Shown here: positions 11,531 through 23,972 of the stretch, in pieces | How positions within the stretch are numbered: the stretch's first letter is position 1 | How the letters are laid out: every line of letters begins with the position of its first letter | Assembly (NCBI GenBank): GCA_018296165.2 | Contig: JACKQL020000106.1 | Span: 98,055 to 162,054 of the forward strand | DNA length: 64,000 bases | Source: Termitomyces sp. T153 | Taxonomy: Eukaryota > Basidiomycota > Agaricomycetes > Agaricales > Lyophyllaceae | Direction of reading: 5' to 3' | Notes under the pieces: generated by a model | What the model was told of the DNA's origin: nothing | The model's database searches: none | The model's input: only the letters and a program-made list of their open reading frames with translations | Program-made: the position numbers and the translations under genes

Positions 11531-14500
11531 TCACCGAATGTCTAGCATTGACCTGCGCCATTTCGATATCAAGTCGTCGATTTTAAGCAAAACCCCTGCC
11601 GCCGCCCTTCTAAGCTTGATTTCGTGAACGCCGCCGGTGCCCTGTACCTTGATCCCTTTCTCCAACTGCGCAAATAAGCATCCCGCCCATTCGCCAACAC
11701 CTAGCAACAATGTCGTATACTCAAGGCTGATGGTACGACCCCCGTCAATCTCCAGACAGCCATCCAATACTACAAGCGCTAATTCCAAAGCTGCACTGAG
11801 AACCGATGCCTCCTTACCACGTTGTCCTCCACTTTCTTCGTCATCCTCAATATCAGTTTCAATACGAGAGACGGGGCGAGTACCAATGGTGACAGCAAGC
11901 TCCAGTGCATCGGGTGCAACGACAGCCATCCATTCGGGGGCGTTTTGAGCAGCATGCACAAGAATGGCGACCGTTCTCAAGAAGTGAGAGAGCACGACCG
12001 GATTGAGTATCAGGCCAGTACCAGCGCCATGATATTGTTGGCGTCCTTGGTGATGCGCTGTCCTTTCCTCACGGGTCCTCTCATCCCGAAGGAAGAGCCA
12101 AAACTGGTTAATCAACGGTGCGATGAAATACTCTGTAGCCACTTCGATGAATGGAGTTAGTCTCTGGAGTGACATTGAAAGTGGGGTGACCAATGTAGCT
12201 CCTGCAGATGATACTGGAGTGATCTTCGGCTTGCTGATTCGGAGTCTTCGCTCACGCACAATCTCCGGAACCTTGTCTACAGATGCGTCTTTCTCTTTGT
12301 CAATGACATGATTACTGATGCTATCCATGATCAATGGTATCAGCTGCTGCCCACCATCCTCAAGGTAACGTTGGTGGAGCGGTGTGGGAAGCTGTTTGCT
12401 CGGAAAGCTTATCCGGTCAGGATTTACCTTTGGTGATGGTATTGGTAAAGAAGCCATTTCTCGCGCTCCCAGTGCTAAAGCATTCAATGCAACATAACGT
12501 TGGGATGTCGAGTATTGGTTTTTGAAGAATTCTTCGATCAATGCTCTGAGAGAAACTCAATTAGAGAACGAGATGATATCGATTCGGACGCGCTTACGGG
12601 GTGGATTTCCTGGGGGCGCACGCCACAAGAGCATTCAGAGCGTCTTGCCGCTTCTCCTCGAAATTTTCCAGCTCATAGTTGTTCTGCAATCCAATTAAGC
12701 CATAGACAAGATTGACAGCATTTTCATCTAAAAGAAGCATTAGTCAAGTATATCCTAGAAGTAACACGCATAGTCCGACCAAGCTCTGTCCCATAACCTC
12801 GCTTCTTTCGAATGAGTTCCTCGGCGTATTTCAGCGCCATTTCAACCTTGTCAGCATCATCCGGTTCGTTACTTGATTTCGTTCCACCCGTGCTGCGCAA
12901 CAAGTCCCCAAGTTGGGCGAGATACACTGGACGAGGAACCTTCTTAACACCGACATTCAAGGCAGGATCTTTTTCAATAGCATCAAGTTCTGATGGAGTT
13001 GGAGAGGCAGAACGGGAAGAAGAAGGAGAGGCATAGCCTGTTAGTGAATCGTCGGAGTCATAACCGTCCGGAGGCTCTCTGAATGTGGCGCGGGCTGTAT
13101 CAGAAAGGACAGGCCCCCCTTTGACATCGCTAGAGTCGACATTGTCTGTAGGTGTAACATCTTCAAGATCGACGTCCCCATCTCGCATCTGGAGAAGTTG
13201 TCTAACTTCTCTTGCCCAAGGTTTTCCGGAGTCTTCGCCATCCCATTCCCCAAAGTCTAAAATCTTACCAGCACGTTGCGCAACGACTTCTGCGGCGAGC
13301 ATTCCACATCGACGCACAGATGAGTCGAGATGTCCAACATATAAACCTATGCCGGAAATGAAGGGAGGCGCAAGCGAGACAGATGTAATACTTTGCGAGG
13401 AAGGAGGAAGGTAAGATATCGCAATGAGAAGGATAGTTGTCATATCTTGCTCAAATACAATTAATAGGAGACACAATACACACGGACATCTTATAGACTT
13501 ACATCGATGTCTAGACAGTAACGAATGCTTAATGTGATCTGGAGAAGACCAAGTAATTAACACTTCTTCTATAAAAACTTCGAGCGCTACGATACATATC
13601 AGCAGATATCCGTTATTATGAGGTCTAAGTGTGACCTTTTTCGTTCGGCATTTGTCCTGAAAAGCTGCCAAATAGCCAACAGATGAATATGCGTGCGTAT
13701 CCTTGATCCCAGTCTTTACCCAGAATGATCCCCATCGTAGTTTCCCATACTTCATCTCGTTCTGGTGTAACTCGGCCGGTGATGCACCTGAGTAGTCTGG
13801 CGTCCCTCTTGACTGCGATTCTTTGGGACATGTCAGTGCCTGTTGGATACGTCAAAGGAGGAATTGCAGCCAGGAGAGATGTTATTATGGATCGCAAAGT
13901 CAAAGTCGAGGGAATTTCCGAGAATAAAGACGACCACATGGTGATGTAGCCTGAGGCGCCAGTCGAGACCGTCCTATCACGAATAATTTGCAGAGTAGCT
14001 TGAAAAAAGGAGGGCTGAGATCTCGAAGTCGGCTGCGTTGAAGGAAAAGCGCCAATGGCTACGAGCTTGGAGAGTAGATAGGTGACAGGAGAAACGGCAT
14101 CTGTCAGAATGAGATTAGTCGGTAAAAGTCAAAAACCAAATGGAGCAGCAAACCTCTAGCACTTTTGCTGGACAGAGAGAATACGAGAGATTCAGTACGC
14201 ACGGAGATATTGTTGTAGTACGTGCCGTGTTCTAGCTGGGTTGGAACTTCACCGGTTTCTGCTATTGCATTGGACACTTTGCCTGGGACTGACAGAACAG
14301 AGCGAATGCAGTCTTCCCATGCAAGCATACTGACTGCTCCATTACTTTGATTTGTGGTATAAATTGCTGAGTGCAGTCGGTCCACAGGATATTCGGATGC
14401 CAATCGTGCCAACAGATAAATGGCATACTTTGTGAGCGGCTGAGATGTTATTGTTGAATAAGCCATGACTGCGACATCGCCGGACGCAGAATATGTAAAG

Positions 14501-14814
14501 GAGAAGTTGTCTGGACAGAAGTACTGATCCATGAGCGGTGATGCATCCTCCTCCGCTAACAGTGAGTCCCATGTTGGTGCTATGTGTTCCAATAAGGCTC
14601 GCTGGAAAGCTGGAATATGTTTTCGAATGTTCACAGAACCATTGGAAAGGGGAGAGGTGTTATATCGGGTGTATTTTGGAGGAAGTAGACCAAGAGATCC
14701 AAGTGGACCGCAAAGGAGGGAAAGCAATGTCGAGAGATCGGGTACGGGTCGTTGGAGCTTGTCAATTACATCACGCACTTGGTCGCGGGCGGCGTTATCC
14801 ATATTGTTTGTCAT
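11531..14814 (-). CDS. TEL2: Telomere length regulation protein Tel2 (TELO2), TTT complex scaffold
   Basis: Alpha-helical scaffold of the Tel2-Tti1-Tti2 complex, which stabilises PIK-related kinases (ATM, ATR, mTOR types) together with Hsp90. ATG at 14814 begins MTNNMDNAARDQVRDVID. Diagnostic sequence includes GLYVGHLDSSVRRCGMLAAE followed by VVAQRAGKILDFGEWD, the conserved Tel2 core. The C-terminal helical block has ENFEEKRQDALNAL-like text, then IEEFFKNQYSTSQRYVALNA and LALGAREMASLPIP. An acidic Ser-rich insert (DGYDSDDSLTGYASPSSS) sits between the halves, where other Tel2 proteins have a phosphorylated linker. Several introns interrupt 13490-14150 and 12540-12800. The last in-frame stop is at 11531 (KWRRSMLDIR). 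A further spliced exon down to about 11400 is possible. The gene lies divergent to the S41 peptidase, 182 bp away. Confidence 0.88.
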
Positions 14815-14952
14815 AAATAACCTCAGATCCTTGTGGCTGGAAAAGGGCGCTGGGCAGTAGATCAGTCGCGTCCAAAGGACGCACCAAACACCACACAGCG
14901 AGTGAAAGATATTTCATCTATTACACGTGATCTATATTAACGCCCGCGAACC

Positions 14953-14961
14953 ATTATAAAT
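14953..14961 (+). promoter_or_regulatory. TATA-like box of the S41 peptidase gene
   Basis: TTATAAAT-type sequence about 40 bp before the peptidase ATG at 14997. Position and sequence fit a TATA element for a highly inducible secreted-protein gene. This is inference from sequence alone. Confidence 0.45.
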
Positions 14962-14996
14962 AGCTTGAACAGGCCGATCGTGTCCTTTCGTCAATA

Positions 14997-17932
14997 ATGA
15001 AGGGAGGCCATTTCTTCTGGCTTCTGTCTTTGGGGCCTACTTTGGTATTTGGGTCTTTGCCTATCGATCCATGCGCTGCTATCGCTGGGAAAAGATGGGT
15101 TTTACCGCGTGAAGCGCGTGCCTGTATGTCTGCAATCCCAGTGAACGCTAGTATCAAAGCCAACGTAAGCTCCTTCGGTTGTCACATACCAGAGGTTCTC
15201 ATGGTACGAGGTGGTCATTAGATTATAGAAGTCATAAATAAGACTCTTGGTTTTCATACCTCCGTGAATTACCAAATCCAAGCTCCCCCACCCTATGACC
15301 GGGATGTCCACGAAAACTTGAACGCTGATTTAGCAAGAATAAGCCATAAGAGTTACGAATCTGACTTTGATCTTCACCTGGACCTGTATCGTTCTTTCAA
15401 ACGCGTGAATGACGGCCATTGCGGAGTGTACAATTATTGTTATGACTGTAAATGATTTTATCCCATCCTCACTTGCAGAAGAACTTACCGTCTTTCTAGC
15501 GCTCTATGTGACATATCTCCCGATACCTCTTGCTCTGTTGACAGACTCTGACGGAACGCAAAGTGTCTACATTGCACCAGAAGCTTTTAAGGTTGCCTCT
15601 GTAGAATTCGGAGAGGACATTCAATTCTGGGAGGATGCACTTCCAGGAGAGCTTACTGGAAAGCTTAGCTCCGTATGTATCTCTCTCTGTGGTAACGTAG
15701 AGGGGGCTACAAACCTGTCTCTCGCAGTTGTCGGGAGCGAAAGTGTTACTAGTCAACGAAGAAGATCCCTTCGTAGCTGTCAATGCTAATGCTCTGGTCG
15801 CTGGTGGTTACCAATCATTTGCGACTCGTCAGAACTCGTAAGCTCTTGCAATATTGATTAGCTGCTATTCATGACTGATTCAACTTCATTGTTGTCAGAT
15901 TCTTCGCCAGCTATCACCGCGGTCCAAAAGGATGGGAATATGCCATGGGGAACTTTGCTCAACAAGTACATCCCCTTGTCGACTCTGTTTCGTTGACAAT
16001 CAAACGCATCAACAGCAGTACCGTCGATCGCTTCTCCGTACGTAAAGTGGAACATTCTTCAAAGAGCGATAATATATTGGCACTCACACTCGCCGATTAG
16101 CTACCATACAGGTCTAGGTTCGGGTCGGCCTCTAAGAACTTTACAGACCTTCCATCTTATCTGGAAAATAATTGTCGAGCCACGAAGCGTACCAACGGAC
16201 ATAACTTATATAGTGCTGACTTCTCGGCATTGGAAGAAGCCGAGTCAATATCGTACTTCCAACAGCAAGCACCTGTCAACCCTCGAGAGGCGAGGCAGCA
16301 TGCCATGAACGTCATTCTTGATGGAATGCCCATGTCTGACATCGAGCTTCCCGAAGAACTACAACCAACTATGCCTGCATTAAATGAAAGCTATAGTGTG
16401 GCTCAATTTTATCTTCTCGAGGATAACATTACTGGTGTCCTCGCACTTGGTAGCTTTTCTGCGGAAAACTTTACCATCTTCGGACAAAGTTTGCTTAATG
16501 GCCTCCAGGAACTAAAAGCTAGAGGGGCCACTAGGTTGGTTGTGGATGTGGTATGTCATTCATTTGTCCTCTACGCTATCTAACCCATGTAATGAATCGT
16601 CCTGCCAAGACAAACAACGGTGGAGGTAACCCGCCGTCCTTCTAGCCTCACACATCATGCTGAAAGTCATCATAGGATACATCTGTATTGCACACGTAAG
16701 TTGGGACCAAAACCTCTCGTTTTGAAACTGATCATCAGTTGCTTTTGTACAGTGGTTGCACAGGATCGTACGTTTCATTTTCCCTTTTACTACATAATGA
16801 TACGGATTCTGACGTATATCAGATCATAGGTCCAAAGTACACAACCGAGCCTCAGGCGGGGCTGGATACTACGATTCGCGCAGGTCCACTTGCCCGGATG
16901 ATTGCAAAGAAGGTATCCGAAGGCGGGGATCCTGATGAACTTTTGTACTACAATCCTATACAATGGACCAATGCTTCACATTTACCATTCTCGGAACCGA
17001 CCAAGTGGTTTACACCCACAGTCAAGATCATCAATGGGCACATGGATGCTTTCTCTCCGCGGTGCGTCTCTTTCCATTGTTTCGATCTGGCAGCTGATGT
17101 TGATATTAGATTGGGACAAGAATGCCAACCATTTAGCTGGGATCCTCCCGAGAAAGCTTTGTTTGACCCGAAGGATGTTGTCATTGTGTCAAACGGGAAG
17201 TATGTGACGAATTCTATTTGTTGGAATTGCCTTATTTAACTTTGTCCGTATCAGATGTGCAAGCTCTTGCTCGCTATTCAGTGTGAGTGTTGTTGCTTTT
17301 GGAATAATGATCTCCCGAAGACTCGGGCTTGTAGATAACCATGTCTAAACGCGATGGAGTTAAAACGGTCGTCATCGGCGGAAAGAAAGACGTTCCTCAG
17401 CAGTATTGTGGGACAGTCGGGGGTCAATCCACTGGGTTTTCCACTATCGACACTGAAATCAAAGTATGCAGTACTTTTACCTGTTTCCCGTCGTTTGGCG
17501 TTGAATTTTGTGCCTTAAGTCCACGGGATTGAAGGACCACGAGCTTGCGCCGCCTGATTTGTGAGAGACATTCTGTCTATACTTCTATAAAACGCTGTTG
17601 ACATCCGTTACCCTAGCTTAACGAATAGTGTTCAGGGCATCACATGGAGGCTCGGCTTTGGTATTGACGATCAAAATGAACCAGAAGGTATGTTTGCATA
17701 TCTCGCGGTTGTCAGACACATACATTTTGAATGATCCCATTCAGAATGGCAAGACCACCCTGCCGACTTCAACTTTGAGCCGACCTTTGACAAGTACGTG
17801 CCTGTTTCGCCTTTCCTAGTGTTGAGACCTTAATCAAATGTCTGTCACAGCATCAATAATCCGACTGCGATATGGACCGAGGTTTCCAGGAAAATATTCC
17901 CTTCTTCCCCCTTTTTCCAGGTCCAAGCATGA
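14997..17932 (+). CDS. Secreted S41 family peptidase (tail-specific protease-like)
   Basis: Extracellular serine peptidase of the fungal S41 group. The start MKGGHFFWLLSLGPTLVFG is a clear signal peptide, followed by the Cys-containing mature N-terminus PIDPCAAIAGKRW. The spliced protein continues IIEVINKTLGFHTSVNYQ, DFDLHLDLYRSFKRVNDGHC and EEAESISYFQQQAPVNPREA. The catalytic region has RLVVDVTNNGGGYICIAH, built from three very small exons at about 16510-16700, and CASSCSLFS with the likely nucleophile serine after an intron at about 17200-17255. The last exons read EWQDHPADFNFEPTFD and AIWTEVSRKIF. At least ten introns are needed. Relatives include broad-acting secreted enzymes and UstP-like enzymes of ribosomal peptide pathways, but no precursor or UstY-type gene is nearby, so general secreted proteolysis is the safer reading. 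Confidence 0.87.
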
Positions 17933-18293
17933 AACTAACTGTTCTGACAAATATACCCATCTATGTCCAATATCTAGAATTTACACAGTACTGGGAAAAA
18001 GACTTATCCATTGACTCCATCTATATACTCATGAACTTGGGTAACTGTTCAAAGGCTGGACAAGATAGGACTCTCATAATTTTGAAAGATCAATATACAT
18101 ACAGTACACAGTAATAATTAAAAAACACTTGTACAAGAAATGCACCAATCATCCGACAAGAAACGCGGGCCTGGCAACAGGTACTTTACAAATACAGATA
18201 TATCAAGGGTAGACAAATCAGAAACAATGTTGAAGAGTCAGGCCTGTGCCCCATCTCAGCATACCAATTAAGGGAATGAATGAGAATGCAAAT
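17933..18293. other. Convergent 3' region
   Basis: Short AT-rich stretch between the stop codons of the S41 peptidase (+) and linker histone 1 (-). It probably holds the two 3' untranslated regions. No gene seen. Confidence 0.5.
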
Positions 18294-19342
18294 TTAAACC
18301 TTCTGGGATGCAGGTTTCTTAGTAAAGGCAGGCTTGGGCTTGGATGCGGGTTTCGCTTTGGCAGCAGGCTTAGTGGTAGCCTTAGGTTTGGCTGCCGGAG
18401 CTCTCTTTGTAGGCTTCTTCACTTCACCAGTGACAGACTAAGGGAAATTCAGGATGAGGAAAGGCCAAATTGCCGGCTGAGAACTTTAGTTACCTTCTTG
18501 ACAGCTCCTTTCTTCACAGTGGTCATTTTCTTTGTTGTTGCAGGTTTCTTGGCCGCCGCAGTCTTATTAACAGTGACCGCTTTCTTGACAGGCTTCGCAA
18601 TACTGGTCTTTGGGGCGACGCGTTTCGTCCTCGCTGTCGTGGTGGAAGCCTTGGCTTTTACAGGCGCTTTGCCAACCGAAACCTTCTTTAGAGCAGTAGG
18701 CCTGATACCCCTTGCCTTGGTCGCAGGAGCTTTAGTAGCTACAATCTTGGTAGGGGCGGACTTCTTGGAGACAGGTTTAGCATTCTGGTCGTGCAAAATA
18801 TCATTCGTCGACAAATGTGTGACAACAGCGGCAATGTGAGGACAAACCTCCTTGGCAGCGTCCGTACGAGCCTTGGGTGCAAGCTTAACTTTTCCTGAGG
18901 GTCCTATATAGATATGATTAAACTTGTAGCCAAGTCAGACTTGAGGGGCCCACCAACCTTTCGGAAGCACGAATGTGCCTTTCTCGCTTCCTGAGGTGAT
19001 TGCACGGTTAAGCTGGCTAGCGGTTGCATGATCGAGTGTGACATGGTACTTGGTTTCGACGAACTAGATGACCAATGAGAGAGAGAAATATAGTTGGACA
19101 TCGAGCACGGACCTTCTTGATCGTGGGACGTGAAACACCAGTACGCGCTTCGTCAGGATGAGCGATGATACACTCCTGAAGCTTGACTTGAGAGACTGCA
19201 AGGGAGATGTGTAAGAAGTATAGTGCCTGCCACCAACCTTGATCATATCCACCCATGAGGGATGAGTCGAGACACGAGATTTTGCAGCAGAGCTGTGATT
19301 CTTGGAAGCCTTAGCAGTAGCTTTCTTTGCGGAAGTGGGCAT
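18294..19342 (-). CDS. Linker histone H1, copy 1
   Basis: Chromatin linker histone. ATG at 19342 starts a short basic arm, MPTSAKKATAKASKNHSS, followed by the H15 globular domain split by introns: STHPSWVDMIK, ECIIAHPDEARTGVSRPTIK, then KYHVTLDHATASQLNRAI and FVLPKGPSGKVKLAPKART. The C-terminal domain is Lys/Ala/Pro/Thr-rich with many AKKP and TKK units and ends KKPASQKV. Intron positions inside the globular domain match those of the second histone gene at 22.3 kb, so the two are paralogues. This copy has a longer stretch after the globular domain (ICPHIAAVVTHLSTNDILHD-like) that the other lacks. It is divergent to the acyl-CoA synthetase-like gene. Confidence 0.93.
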
Positions 19343-19964
19343 AGTGTTGATGATAATCAAATACAGAAGGCGGACGACAGAAGCAGCTGAGAAACAGGGA
19401 GCACGGAAGACAAGGAAGGGTGGAAAACGAGCCGTTTGTGGCTCCGACTCTCATTACAATTGCTTAACATCACGTGGTATCACATTGACGCACGGACGCA
19501 GAAATTGGCATATGCAACAAAAAAGGAACTCGACAGTCCTCAAGAAGCAGGCAAGAAGAGAGATAGACGTGTCCCTTGTAGTCCATGTCTTGAGGGCATC
19601 ATAGTCACCGACACAAGCACTGGCCAAGGATTTCGATGTCATAGGTTTGGAGAGTATGTGAAAATGGTTCGAAACATGATTATTAGGTCAAAGAAAGGCA
19701 CAGTCGCGCATTTGTTGAAGCGAGATCATGTAGACAGTTTGAAAACATCGTTTGCGTCGGAGTAGTGACATCCAAGAGAGTAGTGAAGGAGAGAAGGAGA
19801 GGGAATTAGCCGATCTCGGCTTATTGAAATTGATTATGCAATACTTCGTTCTCCCACCAGCGACGTGCTGACCCAGAACTACCCATCGAACAAGCAGACG
19901 TATCACCAATCAAAGCATTACATTTTTGGCCAGAGGTGTTTTCTCTTCGACTCCTTGCGGAACC
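19343..19964. promoter_or_regulatory. Divergent promoter region, linker histone 1 / synthetase-like gene
   Basis: A 622-bp stretch between two start codons on opposite strands, so it must carry both promoters. An E-box-like CACGTG lies near 19472. Open frames here show no recognisable protein. Confidence 0.45.
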
Positions 19965-21952
19965 ATGGCCTTTCTCGCCGAATATCTGGTCACCGATGAC
20001 TTGACCATCCTTCTCGGGCTTATTGCTGCCACTACCTTCCTTCTGAACAATCTCTACAAGCCCCAACCTCTTGTCCACCCTATCCTTTTGGGCCGTCAAA
20101 GCGATGTAGGGAGGGTGCGAAAGCCTACTGAAAGTACCGTCTACAGAAACTATGGAACCGGTCTTATGGGAAGGGTACGTGTTCAATCTGGTTGAATCAA
20201 TTCACAAATTGACAGCAAATACAGTTCCCCGTCAGGCCCCACAAGGATATCCATCTCCTCACTGACTTTGTACGGCCAGAAAGCGAGTCTGCTCGTACCC
20301 TTTGGTCAACCCGAGTCGGTCGTTTCTCATCCACTTCCGTGCCGCCCTGACTGTCCTTTGCAGCTCACAAACCGCACTCTCCAAGATAGAGTCGCATCTT
20401 TCGGAACTGGACTCGTTCGCCTTGCAGGACTGAAACCCTGTCAATCTCAAGTTTTGGTTCTGCTGAATGATGGCCTTGGTACGCTCACTCCGTTTCTGCC
20501 TGGCATAATTTGAACAATAACATTCCACAGAATTTGTTATCAGCGACCTCGCCTTGGCTTCTCACTCGATTCTCTCACACACGTTTTCCTCGTCCAAATT
20601 GCTCTCATTTGTTCTCGAGTCCTTCTCCCCTGATGCGATCATTACTCACACAAACCTTCTTCCTCAAATCCTCGAACTGTTATATGAAGGGGACCGTACT
20701 ATCAATCACACAATCATCGTAGTCGGAGAAACAACTCCGAGGGACCTAGCTTCTGTTGCTAGCAATATCAAAGTATTGGAGTTCTCACAAGTGGAAAGAG
20801 AAGGTGTTCGGGTTGCGAAGGTAGCCACCTCATTGCCGAGTAAGTTCTGTCAAGAGTCAGCATTCATACAACATTGCTTACTTTTCTCAGAGCCTAGTGA
20901 TGTGTTTACTGTCTCCTACTTCGAAAATGGGAGTGGTCATGTACAAGCTGTGCATCTCACACATGAGAACATTACTGCGGGAGCCGCAGCTATACGTGCT
21001 CTCTTCCCTCTGTCACATTCCCTATCTCCGCTTGATACGTTGGTATCAGCGTATCCATTGAGTACTGCATTTGGAAGGGCCATCGCATACACTGCCATTT
21101 TCGAGGGCACTACTTTCGCCACCTTGGAAAGCTCCAAGTTATACCACTCAGGCGAAGGTGAGCATGCTTGGAGCTATTCAAAAATCTTGGGCATAAACAT
21201 ATGCGCAGTTACGGTTCAAAATGACATTACGGACGCACTTACTTTCAACTCGTATCCCATCCCGTCCCCAACGATCTTGTTCCTCAAACCGGGTCATTTA
21301 GAGGGCATTGTATCTGCTGTTACGAAGAAAGCTTCTGAGTCATTCATTCTTTATCCGATTGCAAAAAGACACAAGCTCGCAGCCCTTAACGAAGGGTTCG
21401 TGACCAAAGAAAGCTTATGGGACCGTCTTGTCTTTGATGGTGCACGGGCAGCAGTCCTAGGCGACATGGCATCAACTTTGCGAGGTGCTGTCGTTAGTGG
21501 TGGTCAGTGCTGTGTACTCAGATCCTGTGTTGAAGCTGAATGAAAAGTCGTTTTCTTTAGACCGCCTTAACGCAGCCGTCGTCACGCCCGCGAGAATCGC
21601 ATTGTCCATCCCCATTGTCAACGCCTACACGCACCCACTTGTTCCTGGTCCCGTCCTCGCGTCGCATCCGTTCGACTTACAGGACTTCCCTGCACTTAAG
21701 GATGCCCTTGTTGCTCATGTGGGACCACCAGGTGTGAACATCGAGGCAAAACTAATCGATGTTGATGATGCAAAGGTAGAAGCAGGCGGTGATCCCACTG
21801 GGAACCTGCTTATTCGTGGCCCTCCCGTTGGCAAGCTATTGAATGGTGATGGCTTTGTATCGATCCCTTCTGAGGACGATAAGGAAGGATGGACTGCAAT
21901 GGAGGTTCGAGCAAAGGTACAGAGCAATGGAGCCTTTAAGATATTGTCGTAA
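19965..21952 (+). CDS. Membrane-anchored acyl-CoA synthetase-like protein, probably catalytically inactive
   Basis: ANL-superfamily protein with an N-terminal membrane segment (MAFLAEYLVTDDLTILLGLI), then the long-chain acyl-CoA synthetase N-domain pattern (STRITNRTLQDRVASFGTGL; EFVISDLALASHSILSHTFS). The ATP-binding loop, normally YTSGTTGxPKG, reads SYFENGSGHVQAVHLTHENI: the surrounding HLTHENI is kept but the Thr/Gly/Lys signature is lost. The YGxTE motif is replaced by VNAYTHPLV. The protein ends at EGWTAMEVRAKVQSNGAF, before the C-terminal lid domain with the catalytic lysine. Introns include about 21500-21560. Long clean exons argue against a decaying pseudogene. The structure is visible; loss of activity is inference. 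The ATG at 19965 is the first in a frame that opens at 19926. Confidence 0.72.
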
Positions 21953-22294
21953 GATATTGTATACCAAAGGAATAGCATCGTGTATGAGTCTCTGAAATTC
22001 TACAGAAAACTGTCAGTGACACGATGGCAAGCAGAAAGAAAGCATCTGTTTGACTCAAATAGCAGCACGCGCTCCACGTGACAAACGCGCTACGCGCTTC
22101 GCTTGAGAATCAACGATCAACAAACTGGAAATCCGACACAGCCACCGATATTGCGTCACATGACGTATAGAAGGACCCGATGAGGATTTGTTTAAAATCA
22201 AACGCCCCCGCAAGTTGTCCTTTTCAACGCTTGCGCCTGACTCCGTTACTTTCAATAACCTTACCTCTAGATCTTCATCCATCCCAACCCTAGG
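21953..22294. promoter_or_regulatory. Promoter region of linker histone 2
   Basis: Between the synthetase-like stop and the second histone start. It contains CACGTGACAAACGCG near 22076 and CACATGACG near 22157. A pyrimidine-rich stretch precedes the ATG, typical of highly expressed fungal genes. No coding sequence seen. Confidence 0.4.
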
Positions 22295-23474
22295 ATGTCC
22301 TCTGACGCTCCAGTAACTACCGAGCCTACAGTTGAGCCTGCTGCCGACGCTGTCGCAGAGACTACGACAGAGTCTGCTAAGGAGCCCGCCAAGAAGGTGA
22401 GGGCCCCAAGGAAACCTACCACTGCGAAGAAGACTTCTGCTGCTAAGACTAAGGCCGCACCCAAGGCTAAGACTACAACTAAAGCTGCTGCTAAGACTCC
22501 CAAGTCCAAAGCCGCCACATCGTCTACTCATCCTTCATGGAAAGAAATCATCCGGGTAAGTGATCTCACCTTGGATATGATGTTCATTGTGTGAACACTG
22601 CGATAGGAATGCATTGCAAACCACAAGGAGGATGCTCGTCAGGGCGTGTCTCGCTCTACTATCAAGAAGGTACATCATTGTTGTATCCATCTGCATTTAA
22701 CGTGTCATTTAGTGCTCTTCTAGTTCGCTGAGGAGAAGTACCGCCTTGAGTCGACAGCAGCCAACAGTTTCCAACTCAACCGGGCTATTACGACAGGTGC
22801 TGAGGCCGGCATTTTCTCTCTGCCCAAGGGACCTTCTGGCAAGGTCAAGCTAGCACAAAAAGCTAAGACTGTTGGTGGTGCCAAGGAGGTCGGTCTGGTT
22901 ATAATCAGTTATCTCCATTCTTACCATGTCTTTCAGAACTCTAAGCCACCTTCCAAGGCCGCCGCTAAGCCCGCTGCCAAATCTGTTCCTATCAAGAAAC
23001 CTGTCACCAAGGCCGCTGCCGTCAAATCCGCCACCAAGGCCACCCCTGCGAAAAAGGCGGCTCCCGCTAAGAAGACACTGGCTGGCAAGGCTAAGGCTGT
23101 GCCGGCAAAGAAAACTACCACGAAACGGGGAGTTGCGAAGAAGGTTAGATCGCGTGGTTAAGTTTAAGTGTCGGCTGATCGTGTATGTAGACTGTGACTG
23201 GCACTACCTCAGCCACAAAGGCCAAGGCCGCTGCTAAGAAAGCACCAGCTAAGAAGGCCACCGCGAAGACTGCGACAACAAAGGCGGCATCTGCAAAGGT
23301 CAGTTGAGACCAATTGTGTCACGGGTTTGTTCTGATGGCCGCGGTTAATAGACTGCCGCGAAGCCACGGTCAAAGACCACAGCTGCGAAACCTGGGTCCA
23401 GGGCTAAAAAGGTGGGTTTGACGTGTCTAGTTTGTTGGCAAATCAATTGAGTGTTTACGTAGGCTGCTGCTTGA
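22295..23474 (+). CDS. Linker histone H1, copy 2
   Basis: Second linker histone of the window. The N-terminal arm is longer than in copy 1, with an acidic start (MSSDAPVTTEPTVEPAADAV) leading into Lys/Ala repeats. The H15 domain reads STHPSWKEIIR, ECIANHKEDARQGVSRSTIK, then EKYRLESTAANSFQLNRAI and IFSLPKGPSGKVKLAQKAK, with introns at positions matching copy 1. The C-terminal domain is built from several small Lys/Ala/Pro-rich exons (KPPSKAAAKPAAKS; KKTLAGKAKAVPAKKTTTK; SRAKKAAA) and stops at 23474. It probably binds linker DNA and compacts chromatin; the acidic arm suggests a division of labour with copy 1. Confidence 0.93.
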
Positions 23475-23972
23475 TTGGTTGGACATCTGTTTTGGGGGAT
23501 TTCTTTATTTTATTATTGTATCGTGCTGCGTTGTACTAGTAGTGTTACCATTATCATATAGTCTTGTCTCGTTTCTTAATCCGAGTCAAACGATCGGGAT
23601 TCGATCGGTGAGTTGTTCCGAACGCGTGACCGAGAATTGACGCGCGACAAAGCTTATGTTACATAATGGATGAAAAATGTAATGATGTGAAGACAGAAGA
23701 TGCATGGGGTTGGCAACATGCGGACTTGGAAAATGGACAAGAACAGCTCCGTCGCCGTGAGGGATCTGGACGGGGATCTGCGGGTGCCAGGGCGCTAGCA
23801 GGACCCCGGAGTCACTCCAGATATGGGCAAGAATGAGGGACAAAGCGGGGTGGCCGGGGGCCGGGAACGGTGTGCTGCGTAAAGACTGAGAAGAAAGTTG
23901 CGGTTCGCAGAGACTCCCCTGATTTTTCTTTCCTGCTCCCCCATTTGCCCGCCACACTCGCTCTTCCTCCGC
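23475..23972. other. Intergenic region
   Basis: Holds the 3' end of linker histone 2 and the upstream region of the GDS1/KilA-N gene. Open frames on the minus strand between 23586 and 24023 look like shadows of the GC-rich leader. Nothing else recognised. Confidence 0.4.

Noticed and set aside
11346..11561. Separate small gene or C-terminal exon next to TEL2 (SRIQALSSGIFGTMEIY frame)
   Set aside because: No splice pair joins it to TEL2 in the right phase, and alone it has no recognisable content. It is kept only as an uncertainty in the TEL2 entry.
14997..17932. S41 peptidase as part of a ribosomal-peptide (UstP-type) cluster
   Set aside because: Neighbours are TEL2, linker histones and a synthetase-like gene. 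No repeat-bearing precursor peptide or UstY-type oxidase was seen.
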